In this document: piece by piece, positions 35,040 through 43,761 of the stretch
Layout of the letters: the number at the start of each line of letters is the position of its first letter
Position numbering within the stretch: position 1 is the stretch's first letter
NCBI GenBank assembly: GCA_018267625.1
Contig: JAFDYC010000095.1
Span: forward strand, 1 to 59,593
DNA length: 59,593 nt
Direction of reading: 5' to 3'
DNA from: Bacteroidota bacterium
GTDB lineage: Bacteria; Bacteroidota; Bacteroidia; Chitinophagales; Chitinophagaceae
Notes under the pieces: model-generated
Told to the model about the DNA's origin: nothing
Databases searched by the model: none
Seen by the model: only the letters and a program-made list of their open reading frames with translations
Position numbers and translations under genes: made by a program

Positions 35040-35105
35040 GGCTTTTAAAAAGCCCATTGTATGACAATGGTTCGGCGGGTTTTAAGGCCGCCGAAACCGA
35101 AGTTA
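35040..35105 (-). promoter_or_regulatory. Leader-side region with consecutive hairpins
   Basis: Between the cas13b stop and the first transcribed repeat lie: TTCGGCGG-9 nt-CCGCCGAA (35071-35095, 8-bp stem), CCATTGT-ATG-ACAATGG (35054-35070, 7-bp stem) and the near-palindrome GGCTTTTAAAAAGCC (35040-35054) abutting the repeat. A weak -7-like TAACTTCG is on the minus strand at 35105-35098. No T run follows the hairpins in either direction, so they do not look like a simple terminator. Role unknown. Confidence 0.5.
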
Positions 35106-35139
35106 GGAGCTTATTGTTCATTTTCTGAGTTGCTCTTTT

Positions 35140-38100
35140 TTAGTTGGCTGTTCCCAATTGAAGTCTTGGGAGTATTTCACGGAATTCCTTCACGATTTTC
35201 CCAACCACCCTGTCAAAGTATGCTGCATATAAGCCCGGATTCGGCTCCGGATATAGTTGTTGAATGAAGTCGTAGTCAGCTTTAGTGGGCATCTGATTAT
35301 GAGAAAACTTGTTGCGAAGTATAATCAGGATTTTTGCCTTTTGGGCCGGCAGACTCCATTCGCCCGGCTCTGAAACTTTGAGGTTATTCAAGCCGTTATT
35401 TTTCAGCATGCGTTTTTCAGCGTCCGGCAGTTCCGGCATGTGCAAGAGCAAACCATGGACAAGGTACCTCCAGAACCTGGGATTCCCATTTTCCTTCCAT
35501 TCATCCGGCTCCTCTTCCTGCTCCCCGCCGTGCAGTTGGAGCAAGCTTGCTTCCAGACCTTGCAACTTCTTCAGCAGACTTTCACTACGCACTTTTTCGT
35601 AAGCGGCTATCTGCTCGCTAATGGCATTGCTGGGTCGTTCATTGAGGCCACTTGTGTTCCAGTTTGGGTTGAGGGAGGCGCTGTAATAACAGGTGTCGTA
35701 GGTCAATACTTCTTTGATGCGCACATCATTTTCCAGCTTGCGGAATTTGCCGACATCTTTGATCTTGACCTCTTCGACGATACGACCTTCGAAAAGCCGA
35801 AGCTTGACGGGGCGGTTCCAGATAAAGCGCTCATTGCGGATGTTTGGACTTGTGTCGCCAGCCTGCCGTTGGTGTTGGGCATAACTGGCTGCTTCCGTTG
35901 CACGGCGTTCTTTGCGGGTTTGGTATAGGTCGCCAAGGGCTGCATCAAAGGTTTGGCCCCTGAAGAGCGTTGAAAAAATATGGTCGGCCATCAACTTCAG
36001 GAACAGGTCCTGTTTCTTCTGCCCATCTACGTCTTTCTGTAGTTTCCGTTGCACGTATTCGCGTTGTTGGCTGAGCTCCCATTTTCTTTCGTTGTCGGCT
36101 ACCTGTTTCTTTTTGGTCAATTCCCGTTCCACTAATTCCCGCACGTTTTCATCGTTCCAGTCAGGTGGCAAGGCATAAAATGATTGGAAGCTGGGGTGCT
36201 CCATGAAGAAGTTGAACCAGTCTGCAAAACGTTCTTTTTCTTCCGACCAATTGGCGCCCTTGATATAACTGGGCTTATCGTCGAAGAGGCCGCGCGGCAG
36301 GTTGATCGGCTTAGTCAGGATGTTGTTGCGGCGCGCTGTTGTATCTATTGGGCGATACCGCTGTCCGTCATAAAACGACCAAAACTTTTTGAGGTCTTTA
36401 CTAATAAGATGCGTTTCTAATCCCCGGTTTTCGGCGATAGCACAAGCATCTTTGAGTATTTCGCTTCTTTTTTGGAGATATTCCTGGTAGAAGTCTTCGA
36501 AAAAATTTTGGCGGTTGATGACGCCCATCACCGTCTTGCCCCAGGTACTGTCCAAGTTGAGATTGTGCTTGAGGAAACTGATGAGCTGGGGCTTGTTAGA
36601 GGAGTAGAAGGCGATGACACGTTGTAGCTCGGCATGCTGATAGCCTTTCCAGCTTTTCCGATTTTCTTTATTCATGTGGCGCTTAAAATCGTTGGCCAGC
36701 CAGGTCGCTTCTTTGCCTAGCTCACCCTTCGTAAAGACATGGCGGCGTTTCCGCTTGCCCGGTTGGGCGCCCCTCTGTTCCGCCATCTTTATTTCATTGC
36801 GATGTTGCGCGATGAGTGCAAGTTTCTCTTCCGTCTCGCGGATGTCGCGTTCCAGGTCTCGGATGAGCTTCTCCCTTTGAAAATCGGACTTGTCGTTGCG
36901 TAAATTTTTCGGGATATTCTTATTTGGAAAGTCGCACTCGTCCTTGTTCAATCCTGTAAACTGTGCGCTTATTTTTTCAATGATTCTCTGCTCCAGATCC
37001 TCACTACTTTTCTTTTTTACGAGTAATTCATAGAGCAGGGCCGGCAGTTCATTAATGCTCAGATATGCGAAGGGCGAACCCGTCTTCAGCTTAACGTCCA
37101 ACTCCTTCACGATCTTCTCCCGGGTCTTCTTGTTGCCAGATTCATTTCGCACCGGGTAATTACCATGCATTTGCCGATGCCCCACGATCATACCGAGCTT
37201 CCTGGGGTCGAGAAAGGAAATGCCGATGTTGTTGCCTGAAAAAGCATAGGAGGGGTTGGGGAATTCTTCCCAACCTGCTGATGAATCGTTGGCTTCCCGC
37301 AACCGCGAAAAGAGCTTGCCCTTAAGCGTACTTAGTTCGCCAAGCTTTCCAAAAATCATGATGGGCTCCTTAATGACCCGATTGGTGACCAGATTGATGC
37401 CATTGATCGTCTTTTCGCGAGCATCATGTACATAATTGCCCACGCAGACCTGAAAACGCAGGTTTGGGAAGTTGGCAAACTCGTCCAGAAACCTCAGGGC
37501 GAAATAGGAAAACTGGTCTTCGTATCGCTTTCTGATTACGGGGTGGATGACTTGTGAGTTTTCCAGGTTTTCTTCATTTTCCTCATTGTCTTTATAGTAC
37601 TCATTCATGTCTTCCAGAAACTCGTCTTTGTGGCTTTGGCCCAGAAGACGGTACTGCTCGTTTGGCACTTTACTGAGCACGTCCACCATTTGAGCCAGCA
37701 GCCTTTCGTTGGTAAACGTGGTGCTCAGGGTATGCTTCAAACCTTTAAAGCAATAGCTCGTATAGACCCAGCGCGTGACGATGTACTTCAGTTCGTCGTT
37801 GCGTTTGTAGCCGCTCATTTTCCCCATCAGGTCTTCCGTCTCTTTCCGGCTGAGGAAAAGCGAAAGCAGGAAGACCATGCCGCTTTGAGAAAGTGGTACC
37901 GGAAGCACATTGTCAATTGATGTATTGACCTGGAAGTATGCTTTGATACAGTCCTTCAGTTGAAAAGCGCCTATTGAGCCATTTTGCGACTTGGGCTTGT
38001 ACAAAAGGTGCTTGAATGCATTGTTGAGTACGGTGTTCAGCACTTGCTCCTTATTGTGGCACCCTGGAATTTTATTTTTTTCCTGATACGCTTTTTCTTC

Positions 38101-38658
38101 ATCCAACTTTTTTTGAAGTTCTTCTTTCAGGCTTTCTTTCAAGATGAGCTTTGTTTTATCTGTTTTGAAACGCTGCTTCTTCACATCCAGAGTAGCATGG
38201 AGGAGTAGTGTGTCCAGGAGTTCAAAGACCTCGCAATCCACCGTTATCGGCGGGTGCTGGTAGTGTGTGTAAAAATTCCGCAAATCCGAGATTAGGACAA
38301 TCAACCCCTCAATTCTCTTTCTAAACAATCTTCTTCGGTCATTTTCGTTCGGTTCATCTTCAACGCGAGGATGAAGCGCCGCAATCACCGGAAAGTAGGA
38401 GGCCAATAGCTTGACGCCACGCTCCCATTCGTCATGTGATAAATTGTCTTTGAAATAGTTATTGATTATCCCCATCCCCTTGTCATTTTCATTGCCACCG
38501 GTGCGACGCTTAAACTCCCCCAGCGTGTTTTTTAGGTTATTCTCGGCAAGGTTGAAGAAGGCGCTGAAATAATGTTTGTCCTCTTGCTTAAAGGGTGAAT
38601 ATTCATGCTGGCTTTCGGCAGAAACATCCTCATTAGATGGTTGGGTGGAAATTGGCAT
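35140..38658 (-). CDS. cas13b: CRISPR-associated RNA-guided RNase Cas13b (type VI-B effector)
   Basis: A 1172-residue protein, within the usual Cas13b size range (about 1090-1230). Two HEPN catalytic motifs are visible: R127-N-F-Y-T-H132 (SDLRNFYTHYQHPP) and R1115-N-K-F-S-H1120 (ILRNKFSHNQMP). Their positions near the two ends are the hallmark of Cas13b as opposed to Cas13a or Cas13d. The middle is highly charged with many Lys/Arg segments, as expected for crRNA binding. The protein should process its own array and cleave target and bystander RNA once activated. ATG 38658 (MPISTQPSNED) is preferred; an in-frame start 63 bp upstream adds a non-conserved-looking leader. No csx27 or csx28 is adjacent. 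It lies 250 bp downstream of lptB on the same strand, separated by a noncoding gap. Confidence 0.96.
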   Translation of the reverse strand: MPISTQPSNEDVSAESQHEYSPFKQEDKHYFSAFFNLAENNLKNTLGEFKRRTGGNENDKGMGIINNYFKDNLSHDEWERGVKLLASYFPVIAALHPRVEDEPNENDRRRLFRKRIEGLIVLISDLRNFYTHYQHPPITVDCEVFELLDTLLLHATLDVKKQRFKTDKTKLILKESLKEELQKKLDEEKAYQEKNKIPGCHNKEQVLNTVLNNAFKHLLYKPKSQNGSIGAFQLKDCIKAYFQVNTSIDNVLPVPLSQSGMVFLLSLFLSRKETEDLMGKMSGYKRNDELKYIVTRWVYTSYCFKGLKHTLSTTFTNERLLAQMVDVLSKVPNEQYRLLGQSHKDEFLEDMNEYYKDNEENEENLENSQVIHPVIRKRYEDQFSYFALRFLDEFANFPNLRFQVCVGNYVHDAREKTINGINLVTNRVIKEPIMIFGKLGELSTLKGKLFSRLREANDSSAGWEEFPNPSYAFSGNNIGISFLDPRKLGMIVGHRQMHGNYPVRNESGNKKTREKIVKELDVKLKTGSPFAYLSINELPALLYELLVKKKSSEDLEQRIIEKISAQFTGLNKDECDFPNKNIPKNLRNDKSDFQREKLIRDLERDIRETEEKLALIAQHRNEIKMAEQRGAQPGKRKRRHVFTKGELGKEATWLANDFKRHMNKENRKSWKGYQHAELQRVIAFYSSNKPQLISFLKHNLNLDSTWGKTVMGVINRQNFFEDFYQEYLQKRSEILKDACAIAENRGLETHLISKDLKKFWSFYDGQRYRPIDTTARRNNILTKPINLPRGLFDDKPSYIKGANWSEEKERFADWFNFFMEHPSFQSFYALPPDWNDENVRELVERELTKKKQVADNERKWELSQQREYVQRKLQKDVDGQKKQDLFLKLMADHIFSTLFRGQTFDAALGDLYQTRKERRATEAASYAQHQRQAGDTSPNIRNERFIWNRPVKLRLFEGRIVEEVKIKDVGKFRKLENDVRIKEVLTYDTCYYSASLNPNWNTSGLNERPSNAISEQIAAYEKVRSESLLKKLQGLEASLLQLHGGEQEEEPDEWKENGNPRFWRYLVHGLLLHMPELPDAEKRMLKNNGLNNLKVSEPGEWSLPAQKAKILIILRNKFSHNQMPTKADYDFIQQLYPEPNPGLYAAYFDRVVGKIVKEFREILPRLQLGTAN

Positions 38659-38756
38659 CTTGTTGATTTTTTTGAAGTGAAAGGAAATATGATTAACACA
38701 AGGTAGCCAGTGGCCGAGCACGTAGCATTAGCTAGGCTGCGTACCGCCGACTTAAA

Positions 38757-38784
38757 TAAATACTCGTCTAATGTTGGATGTCAA
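38757..38784 (-). promoter_or_regulatory. Possible promoter of cas13b
   Basis: On the minus strand, TTGACA (38784-38779) is followed by TATTTATT starting 16 bp later, which also puts a -33 TTG 19 bp from a poor TAnnTTTG match. This would give a leader of about 95 nt before ATG 38658. Confidence 0.3.
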
Positions 38785-38908
38785 GCAGCCTCTTGACCAT
38801 GTGACTCGCATAAGGAATCCTTTGCTAAAAACGACAATTCACGATACGCCGGTCATGTTCAGAACCCAGTAAAAAAGCTATAAATGTGCACGTGCTATGA
38901 AAGCCCCC

Positions 38909-39655
38909 TCACCTTTCCAGCAGATAATCCTTCCGCTTCAGCACAAACTGCTGGCCGAGGTACACCTTGCGTACCTGCTCATCGGCGGCTAATTCTTCTG
39001 CCGTGCCCGCCTTCAGGATTTTCCCTTCAAACAGCAGGTAGGCCCGGTCGGTGATGGATAGAGTTTCCTGCACATTATGGTCGGTAATGAGGATGCCGAT
39101 ATTCTTAAACTTCAGCCGTGCCACGATGGTCTGGATGTCTTCCACCGCAATTGGGTCAATGCCGGCAAAAGGCTCATCCAGCAGGATGAATTTGGGGTCC
39201 ACTGCCAGCGCACGGGCGATTTCAGTACGCCTCCTTTCCCCGCCACTCAGCACATCGCCAGGGCTTTTGCGCACATGCGTCAGGCGAAACTCCTCCAGCA
39301 AAGATTCACGACGGGCAAGCTGTTCTGCCTTCGTCAGCTTCGTCAGCTCCAGCACCGCGCCGATGTTGTCTTCCACACTCAGCTTTCTAAAGATGCTGGC
39401 CTCCTGAGGGAGGTAGCCGATGCCCATACGGGCCCGTTTATACATCGGCAGCTTCGTGATGTTCAGGTCGTCCAGAAATACATTGCCTTCATCCGGTTTC
39501 ACTAAGCCCACCACCTGATAAAAAGAGGTGGTTTTACCTGCCCCGTTTGGCCCCAGCAGTCCCACGATTTCCCCCTGCGACACCTCGAAGGACACATGGT
39601 CCACCACGGTGCGTTTACCATAACGCTTGACCAGATTTTGGGTGTAGATTTTCAC
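38909..39655 (-). CDS. lptB: LPS export ABC transporter ATP-binding protein
   Basis: A 248-residue ATPase powering extraction of LPS from the inner membrane with LptFG. Walker [10 protein letters not shown] (residues 35-43), signature [17 protein letters not shown], Walker [14 protein letters not shown] and the H-loop [10 protein letters not shown] are intact. The '[21 protein letters not shown]' segment is diagnostic of LptB. It starts 21 bp after the cyanophycinase-family gene, so the two form an operon. LptF and LptG are not in the window. Confidence 0.95.
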   Translation of the reverse strand: MKIYTQNLVKRYGKRTVVDHVSFEVSQGEIVGLLGPNGAGKTTSFYQVVGLVKPDEGNVFLDDLNITKLPMYKRARMGIGYLPQEASIFRKLSVEDNIGAVLELTKLTKAEQLARRESLLEEFRLTHVRKSPGDVLSGGERRRTEIARALAVDPKFILLDEPFAGIDPIAVEDIQTIVARLKFKNIGILITDHNVQETLSITDRAYLLFEGKILKAGTAEELAADEQVRKVYLGQQFVLKRKDYLLER

Positions 39656-39676
39656 GGAATGAAACTAAGAGGGTTT

Positions 39677-40561
39677 CTATTCGGAGTCTTCCGCCACCAC
39701 CTCCACACCGGCAAACTTCCGCGACTCAAGGTCGTAGCTGTCGCCCTGGCTCATGAGGTGCACAATTAGGTTTTCTACCCCTATGGGCATCCCGAACGAT
39801 ACATCGGCGATGTTGTTGTAATCAATGTTTTTTCCGTCAATGATGGTCACGCAGCCATTGCCAATCACGGTGAGCTGGTGCCCATCCCGGACGATGACAC
39901 CCGTATCTTCTCCCAGTCCGATGCCTATGGCGCCGGGTTGTGCTGCCACGGCCTGTGCCAGGCGATTGAAGCGCCCGCGTTTGTCAAAATGAGAGTCAAT
40001 AATCACTCCGTCTAAGAAACCCAGGCCGGTCGTGATTTTCACTTCGCCTTTCAAATGCGCCCGGGTGGCATTGCCTTCGTAGATCATGGTCCGGCTCATG
40101 GCCATAGCACCAGCCGAGGTGCCGCCTATCACAAAATGATCCTGCTCATACCGGCTGCACAGCAAGTCTAGAAATTCAGTACCGCCAAAAATGGATGAAA
40201 GTCGGAGTTGATTGCCGCCGGAAAACATCACGCAATTACAGCGCTTCAGACGTTCAAGATATTCAGGGTGGGAGGCATCTTCCCGGTTGCGGATACGGAT
40301 ATGCCCCAACTGCTCACAGCCCAACTTGGAGAATGCACTCTGATAATTTGCAGCTACTTCATCGGGGATATTTGATGCAGTAGTAATCAATTCCACATTG
40401 GGCACCGCACCATTTTCGATGAGGCCGAGCATGCTGCTCAGAATGCCTAATTCAAAAAAATTGAGCCGGTTTCTTTCAATGATGCCTCGTTCCAGGTCCG
40501 TTCCTTTATCCTCGGCACCACCAATTGCCAGCAGGATTCCTTTGGGTTTCTCTACGTTCAA
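39677..40561 (-). CDS. cphB: Cyanophycinase-family serine peptidase (S51)
   Basis: A 294-residue protein beginning with TTG (LNVEKPKGILLAIGGAEDKG). The nucleophile elbow GGTSAGAMAMS (Ser at about residue 149) and 'MFSGGNQLRLSSIF' are typical of cyanophycinase, which releases beta-Asp-Arg dipeptides from cyanophycin. No cyanophycin synthetase is seen in the window, so it may act on other isoaspartyl or Asp-linked peptides. An ATG at 40615 exists in frame, but the promoter element TACCTTTG at 40592-40585 lies inside that extension, so TTG 40561 is preferred. It is followed after 21 bp by lptB. Confidence 0.85.
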   Translation of the reverse strand: MNVEKPKGILLAIGGAEDKGTDLERGIIERNRLNFFELGILSSMLGLIENGAVPNVELITTASNIPDEVAANYQSAFSKLGCEQLGHIRIRNREDASHPEYLERLKRCNCVMFSGGNQLRLSSIFGGTEFLDLLCSRYEQDHFVIGGTSAGAMAMSRTMIYEGNATRAHLKGEVKITTGLGFLDGVIIDSHFDKRGRFNRLAQAVAAQPGAIGIGLGEDTGVIVRDGHQLTVIGNGCVTIIDGKNIDYNNIADVSFGMPIGVENLIVHLMSQGDSYDLESRKFAGVEVVAEDSE

Positions 40562-40584
40562 AACAGTTCTTTTTCGAAAGCGGC

Positions 40585-40592
40585 AAAGGTAG
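40585..40592 (-). promoter_or_regulatory. -7 element TACCTTTG of the cyanophycinase-lptB operon
   Basis: An exact TAnnTTTG on the minus strand, 23 bp before the TTG start at 40561. It decides the start codon of this gene. The -33 is not clear. Confidence 0.5.
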
Positions 40593-40713
40593 CAGGACGC
40601 TTTATAGAAAAGCACAGTTCAGTCCCTGTTGGTAGGCAAACAAGCAAGGGATTTACAAACCATTAGCCCAGCTCAAAAAGAACCTATCTTACCTGCTCAG
40701 ACTGGAATTATTC

Positions 40714-42264
40714 ATGCTCGTAAAAGTGTTTGGCAGTGCTGTCTATGGCGTGGATGCCATGACCATCACGATGGAGGTAGATGCCGCGCAAGGCTTGACC
40801 AGTTACTACATCGTAGGCCTGCCGGACAACGCAGTGAAAGAAAGCCTGGACCGGATTGCCTCCGCTTTCCGCAATTCGCGCATCGAACGGCCCCGCTCGA
40901 AAGTGCTCATCAACATGAGCCCGGCAGACATCAAGAAAGAAGGTGCCGCCTACGACCTGCCGATTGCCGTAGGCCTGATGGCCGCCTCGGGCGAGGTGCC
41001 CCCAGATTCATTCAGCGACCTGGTTATCATGGGCGAGCTGAGCCTCGACGGCGGCTTGCAACCCATCAAAGGTGCCTTACCCATAGCCATCAAAGCCCGG
41101 GCTGAAAAATTCAGAGGCCTGATTCTGCCAAAGCAAAATGCACGAGAGGCCGGGCTGGTGAACAACCTCGATGTATATGGCGTGGAAAACCTCAGGCAGG
41201 TAGTGGATTTGCTGAATGGCCGCAGCGATATTCAGCCAACGGTGGTGAATACCCGCGAAGAATTTTTTGAAGCACAAACCCATTTCGACATTGACTTCAA
41301 TGATGTGAAGGGCCAGGAGAATGTGAAGCGGGCTTTGGAAATCGCGGCCTCCGGTGGGCACAATGCCATCCTCATCGGGCCGCCGGGTGCAGGCAAAACC
41401 ATGCTGGCAAAACGCCTGCCCACCATCTTGCCGCCGCTCTCGCTGCAAGAGGCTTTGGAGACGACCAAGATTCACTCCGTAGCCGGCAAACTTTCTACCA
41501 ATGCTTCGCTCGTGGCGCAAAGGCCCTTTCGCTCGCCGCACCACACGATTTCTGATGTGGCGCTGGTTGGCGGTGGCGGCAATCCGCAGCCGGGGGAAAT
41601 TTCACTGGCGCATAACGGAGTCTTGTTTTTGGATGAATTGCCGGAATTCAAACGCACGGTACTGGAGGTGATGCGGCAACCGATGGAGGAACGTCGTGTG
41701 AGCATTGCGCGAGCCAAAGTGAGCATAGATTTTCCGGCTTCATTCATGCTCATCGCCAGTATGAATCCCTGCCCTTGCGGCTACTACAACCACCCCGAAA
41801 AGGAATGCACCTGCTCGCCGGTGATGGTGCAGCGCTATCTCAACAAAATCTCCGGCCCGCTCCTCGACCGGATAGACCTGCATGTAGAGGTGACACCGGT
41901 TTCGTTTAATGAACTGGCTGGTGGCGAGGGTAGCAAACGCTCGGAGCCAAGCAGTACCGTGCGGGAGCGGGTGTTGCAAGCGCGGGAACGGCAGGCAACC
42001 CGCTTTGCGCAGCATCCCGGTGTGTATGCGAATGCGCAGATGGGCAGTAAGTTGCTGAAGGAAGTCTGCGTGATTTCGCAGGTAGGTGCTAACCTTCTGA
42101 AAACGGCGATGGAACGGCTCAATCTTTCCGCCCGCGCCTACGACCGCATCTTGAAAGTGTCGCGCACGATTGCGGATTTAGATGGGAAAGACGAAATCCG
42201 GCCGGAGCATCTGGCGGAAGCCATTCAATACCGCAGCTTAGACCGTGAGGGTTGGGCAGGCTAG
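40714..42264 (+). CDS. comM: YifB/ComM family Mg-chelatase-like AAA+ ATPase
   Basis: A 516-residue protein. The N-terminal Lon-protease-like fold (MLVKVFGSAVYGVDAMTITMEV) is followed by a Mg-chelatase AAA+ domain with Walker A GPPGAGKT (about residues 221-228), Walker B 'VLFLDELPEF', and the Cys block 'NPCPCGYYNHPEKECTC' that likely binds zinc. ComM is a hexameric helicase that promotes branch migration during integration of foreign DNA in natural transformation. Together with comF further on, competence genes are present, but they are not clustered. It stands alone between the cyanophycinase operon and the GDSL/FadL operon. Confidence 0.93.
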   Translation: MLVKVFGSAVYGVDAMTITMEVDAAQGLTSYYIVGLPDNAVKESLDRIASAFRNSRIERPRSKVLINMSPADIKKEGAAYDLPIAVGLMAASGEVPPDSFSDLVIMGELSLDGGLQPIKGALPIAIKARAEKFRGLILPKQNAREAGLVNNLDVYGVENLRQVVDLLNGRSDIQPTVVNTREEFFEAQTHFDIDFNDVKGQENVKRALEIAASGGHNAILIGPPGAGKTMLAKRLPTILPPLSLQEALETTKIHSVAGKLSTNASLVAQRPFRSPHHTISDVALVGGGGNPQPGEISLAHNGVLFLDELPEFKRTVLEVMRQPMEERRVSIARAKVSIDFPASFMLIASMNPCPCGYYNHPEKECTCSPVMVQRYLNKISGPLLDRIDLHVEVTPVSFNELAGGEGSKRSEPSSTVRERVLQARERQATRFAQHPGVYANAQMGSKLLKEVCVISQVGANLLKTAMERLNLSARAYDRILKVSRTIADLDGKDEIRPEHLAEAIQYRSLDREGWAG

Positions 42265-42342
42265 CACCTGTTTCCTGTTATTTTTTTGAGTCAACTTAGG
42301 TACTGCGATGTGTCGGGGGGCAGGCGATGAACAGAAGCGGAT

Positions 42343-42372
42343 AAAAAAAGGCTGCCTCTTGTGGAGACAGCC
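42343..42372 (-). terminator. Intrinsic terminator after the GDSL lipoprotein gene
   Basis: On the minus strand, GGCTGTCTC-CACAA-GAGGCAGCC (one G-U pair) runs into seven T. Confidence 0.85.
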
Positions 42373-42395
42373 TCATTGCTTTATGCATCGGATTG

Positions 42396-43730
42396 CTAAG
42401 GGAAACGCACGCCATCGTAGGCGTTAACATCTACCATTTGAAGGGAGGCACCGTAGTAGTAGTTGATAGTGCGTAAGATTTCATTGGCGACCATGGCATA
42501 CCCACGGGGGGTGAGGTGTACACCATCCAGCGAGAAGAGGCCTCCACGGACGAACTCAGTAGTGAAGTTGACACCATGATACAAGATGCCAGGAGCCAGA
42601 GATTTTAAGAAGGCGTTTATGTCCACATAGGCGAGTCCATGAGCTTCTGCGCGGCTGTGTAAGATGCCATTGAAGATGGATGTGGCCTGATGGACAGCCT
42701 GAATTTCTCCAGCATCCAACACATAGCGGTCCGGAATGGGTTTGATGCTGCCCCAACCCGCATAGCGCAGGGAATCCTGAGGAACTGTGAGCAGAATCAG
42801 CTCGCCTTCCTGCGCCAGCCTGCGGTGGATGACGGGTACGGTATTATCTTCAATTACGAAGGGATTGGCTCCGAGGGTGAATTTGATACCGGTGGTATGG
42901 TAAGCAAAGTTGAGTGAGTCCACCTGGCCTTGGCGGGATAATACCAGACCATTGTACGGAACTGTATTGAAGAAAGGAATGCTGGTGACATCGGGGATGT
43001 TGATGATGGCGCCATGTGCATTGCTGTCTGCCATGAGGTGCTTCAGTGCAGAATCAACACCGTCCGCGAAATAATCTGTGCTGGAAATGGCCTCCCGGTC
43101 TGCGAGGGAGAAAGGAGAGCCGCCGCTGCTTTTCCCGACACCACCTGAGGTGGCATAGCCGAGCACATCATTATTCCCGAGCCACATAGTGAAGAAGCTG
43201 GGGTTGATGCGATCCAGTTCTTTCAGGGGATTGGGTGAGGAGAAGAAACGGGTGGCGTAGGGATTCAGTAAGCCATAGAAGGGGTTCAGGAAATCTATGG
43301 CGCGGATACCGGGAACCCCGAGGTTATTGTAGGGGCCTTGGGCTGCGATGTTGATACTGCTACCCGTTGTGTCTAATTGGTTGGGATAAGATACCGGGCC
43401 GAGGGACACGTTGCCCATCATGTCCGTTGAAGTACCCAAGATGAGCTTCGGTGAAGGCCAACCGGATTCGCCGGGTAGGAGGGGTGCTTTGTAGTCGCTG
43501 GGGCCCATACGGCTAAAGGACCAGGAAAGCATGGATGGATAGGCAACCATCTGGCCGGAGCGGTAGAGGGAGTTGTCAGCATACCCGGAAGTGAGTGAAT
43601 TGCCCACCGCCACATAGCGTGTGAAATCTAAGTTGGCCTTGGAATAAGGAGCCGGTGTGAGGTTGGGCCTGCAAGCGCCAAGTGCCAATGCAGCACCGGC
43701 AGCAAGTAAAAGAGGACGATAGGAATTCAT
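42396..43730 (-). CDS. SGNH/GDSL hydrolase lipoprotein
   Basis: A 444-residue lipoprotein: signal peptide with lipobox ALGAC (Cys at about residue 19), then the SGNH blocks. Block I is VGNSLTSGY (nucleophile Ser in a G-N-S-L variant of GDSL), block III is 'MWLGNNDVLGY', and block V is LDGVHLTPRGYAMVAN (Asp and His). It would hydrolyse an ester in the envelope, for example of a lipid or acylated glycan. The gene follows the FadL-type porin by 31 bp, a pairing that suggests handling of lipophilic substrates taken up through that porin. Confidence 0.87.
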   Translation of the reverse strand: MNSYRPLLLAAGAALALGACRPNLTPAPYSKANLDFTRYVAVGNSLTSGYADNSLYRSGQMVAYPSMLSWSFSRMGPSDYKAPLLPGESGWPSPKLILGTSTDMMGNVSLGPVSYPNQLDTTGSSINIAAQGPYNNLGVPGIRAIDFLNPFYGLLNPYATRFFSSPNPLKELDRINPSFFTMWLGNNDVLGYATSGGVGKSSGGSPFSLADREAISSTDYFADGVDSALKHLMADSNAHGAIINIPDVTSIPFFNTVPYNGLVLSRQGQVDSLNFAYHTTGIKFTLGANPFVIEDNTVPVIHRRLAQEGELILLTVPQDSLRYAGWGSIKPIPDRYVLDAGEIQAVHQATSIFNGILHSRAEAHGLAYVDINAFLKSLAPGILYHGVNFTTEFVRGGLFSLDGVHLTPRGYAMVANEILRTINYYYGASLQMVDVNAYDGVRFP

Positions 43731-43761
43731 CGTATAAAATGCTTTTCGGAAAGACTATGGT

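Noticed and set aside
34147..35057. Several open frames running through the CRISPR array on both strands, with repeated LSRPFKNRASTT- or VVEALFLKGLDN-like peptides.
   Set aside because: They are translations of the identical 36-bp repeats and spacers; no start or conservation signal supports a protein.
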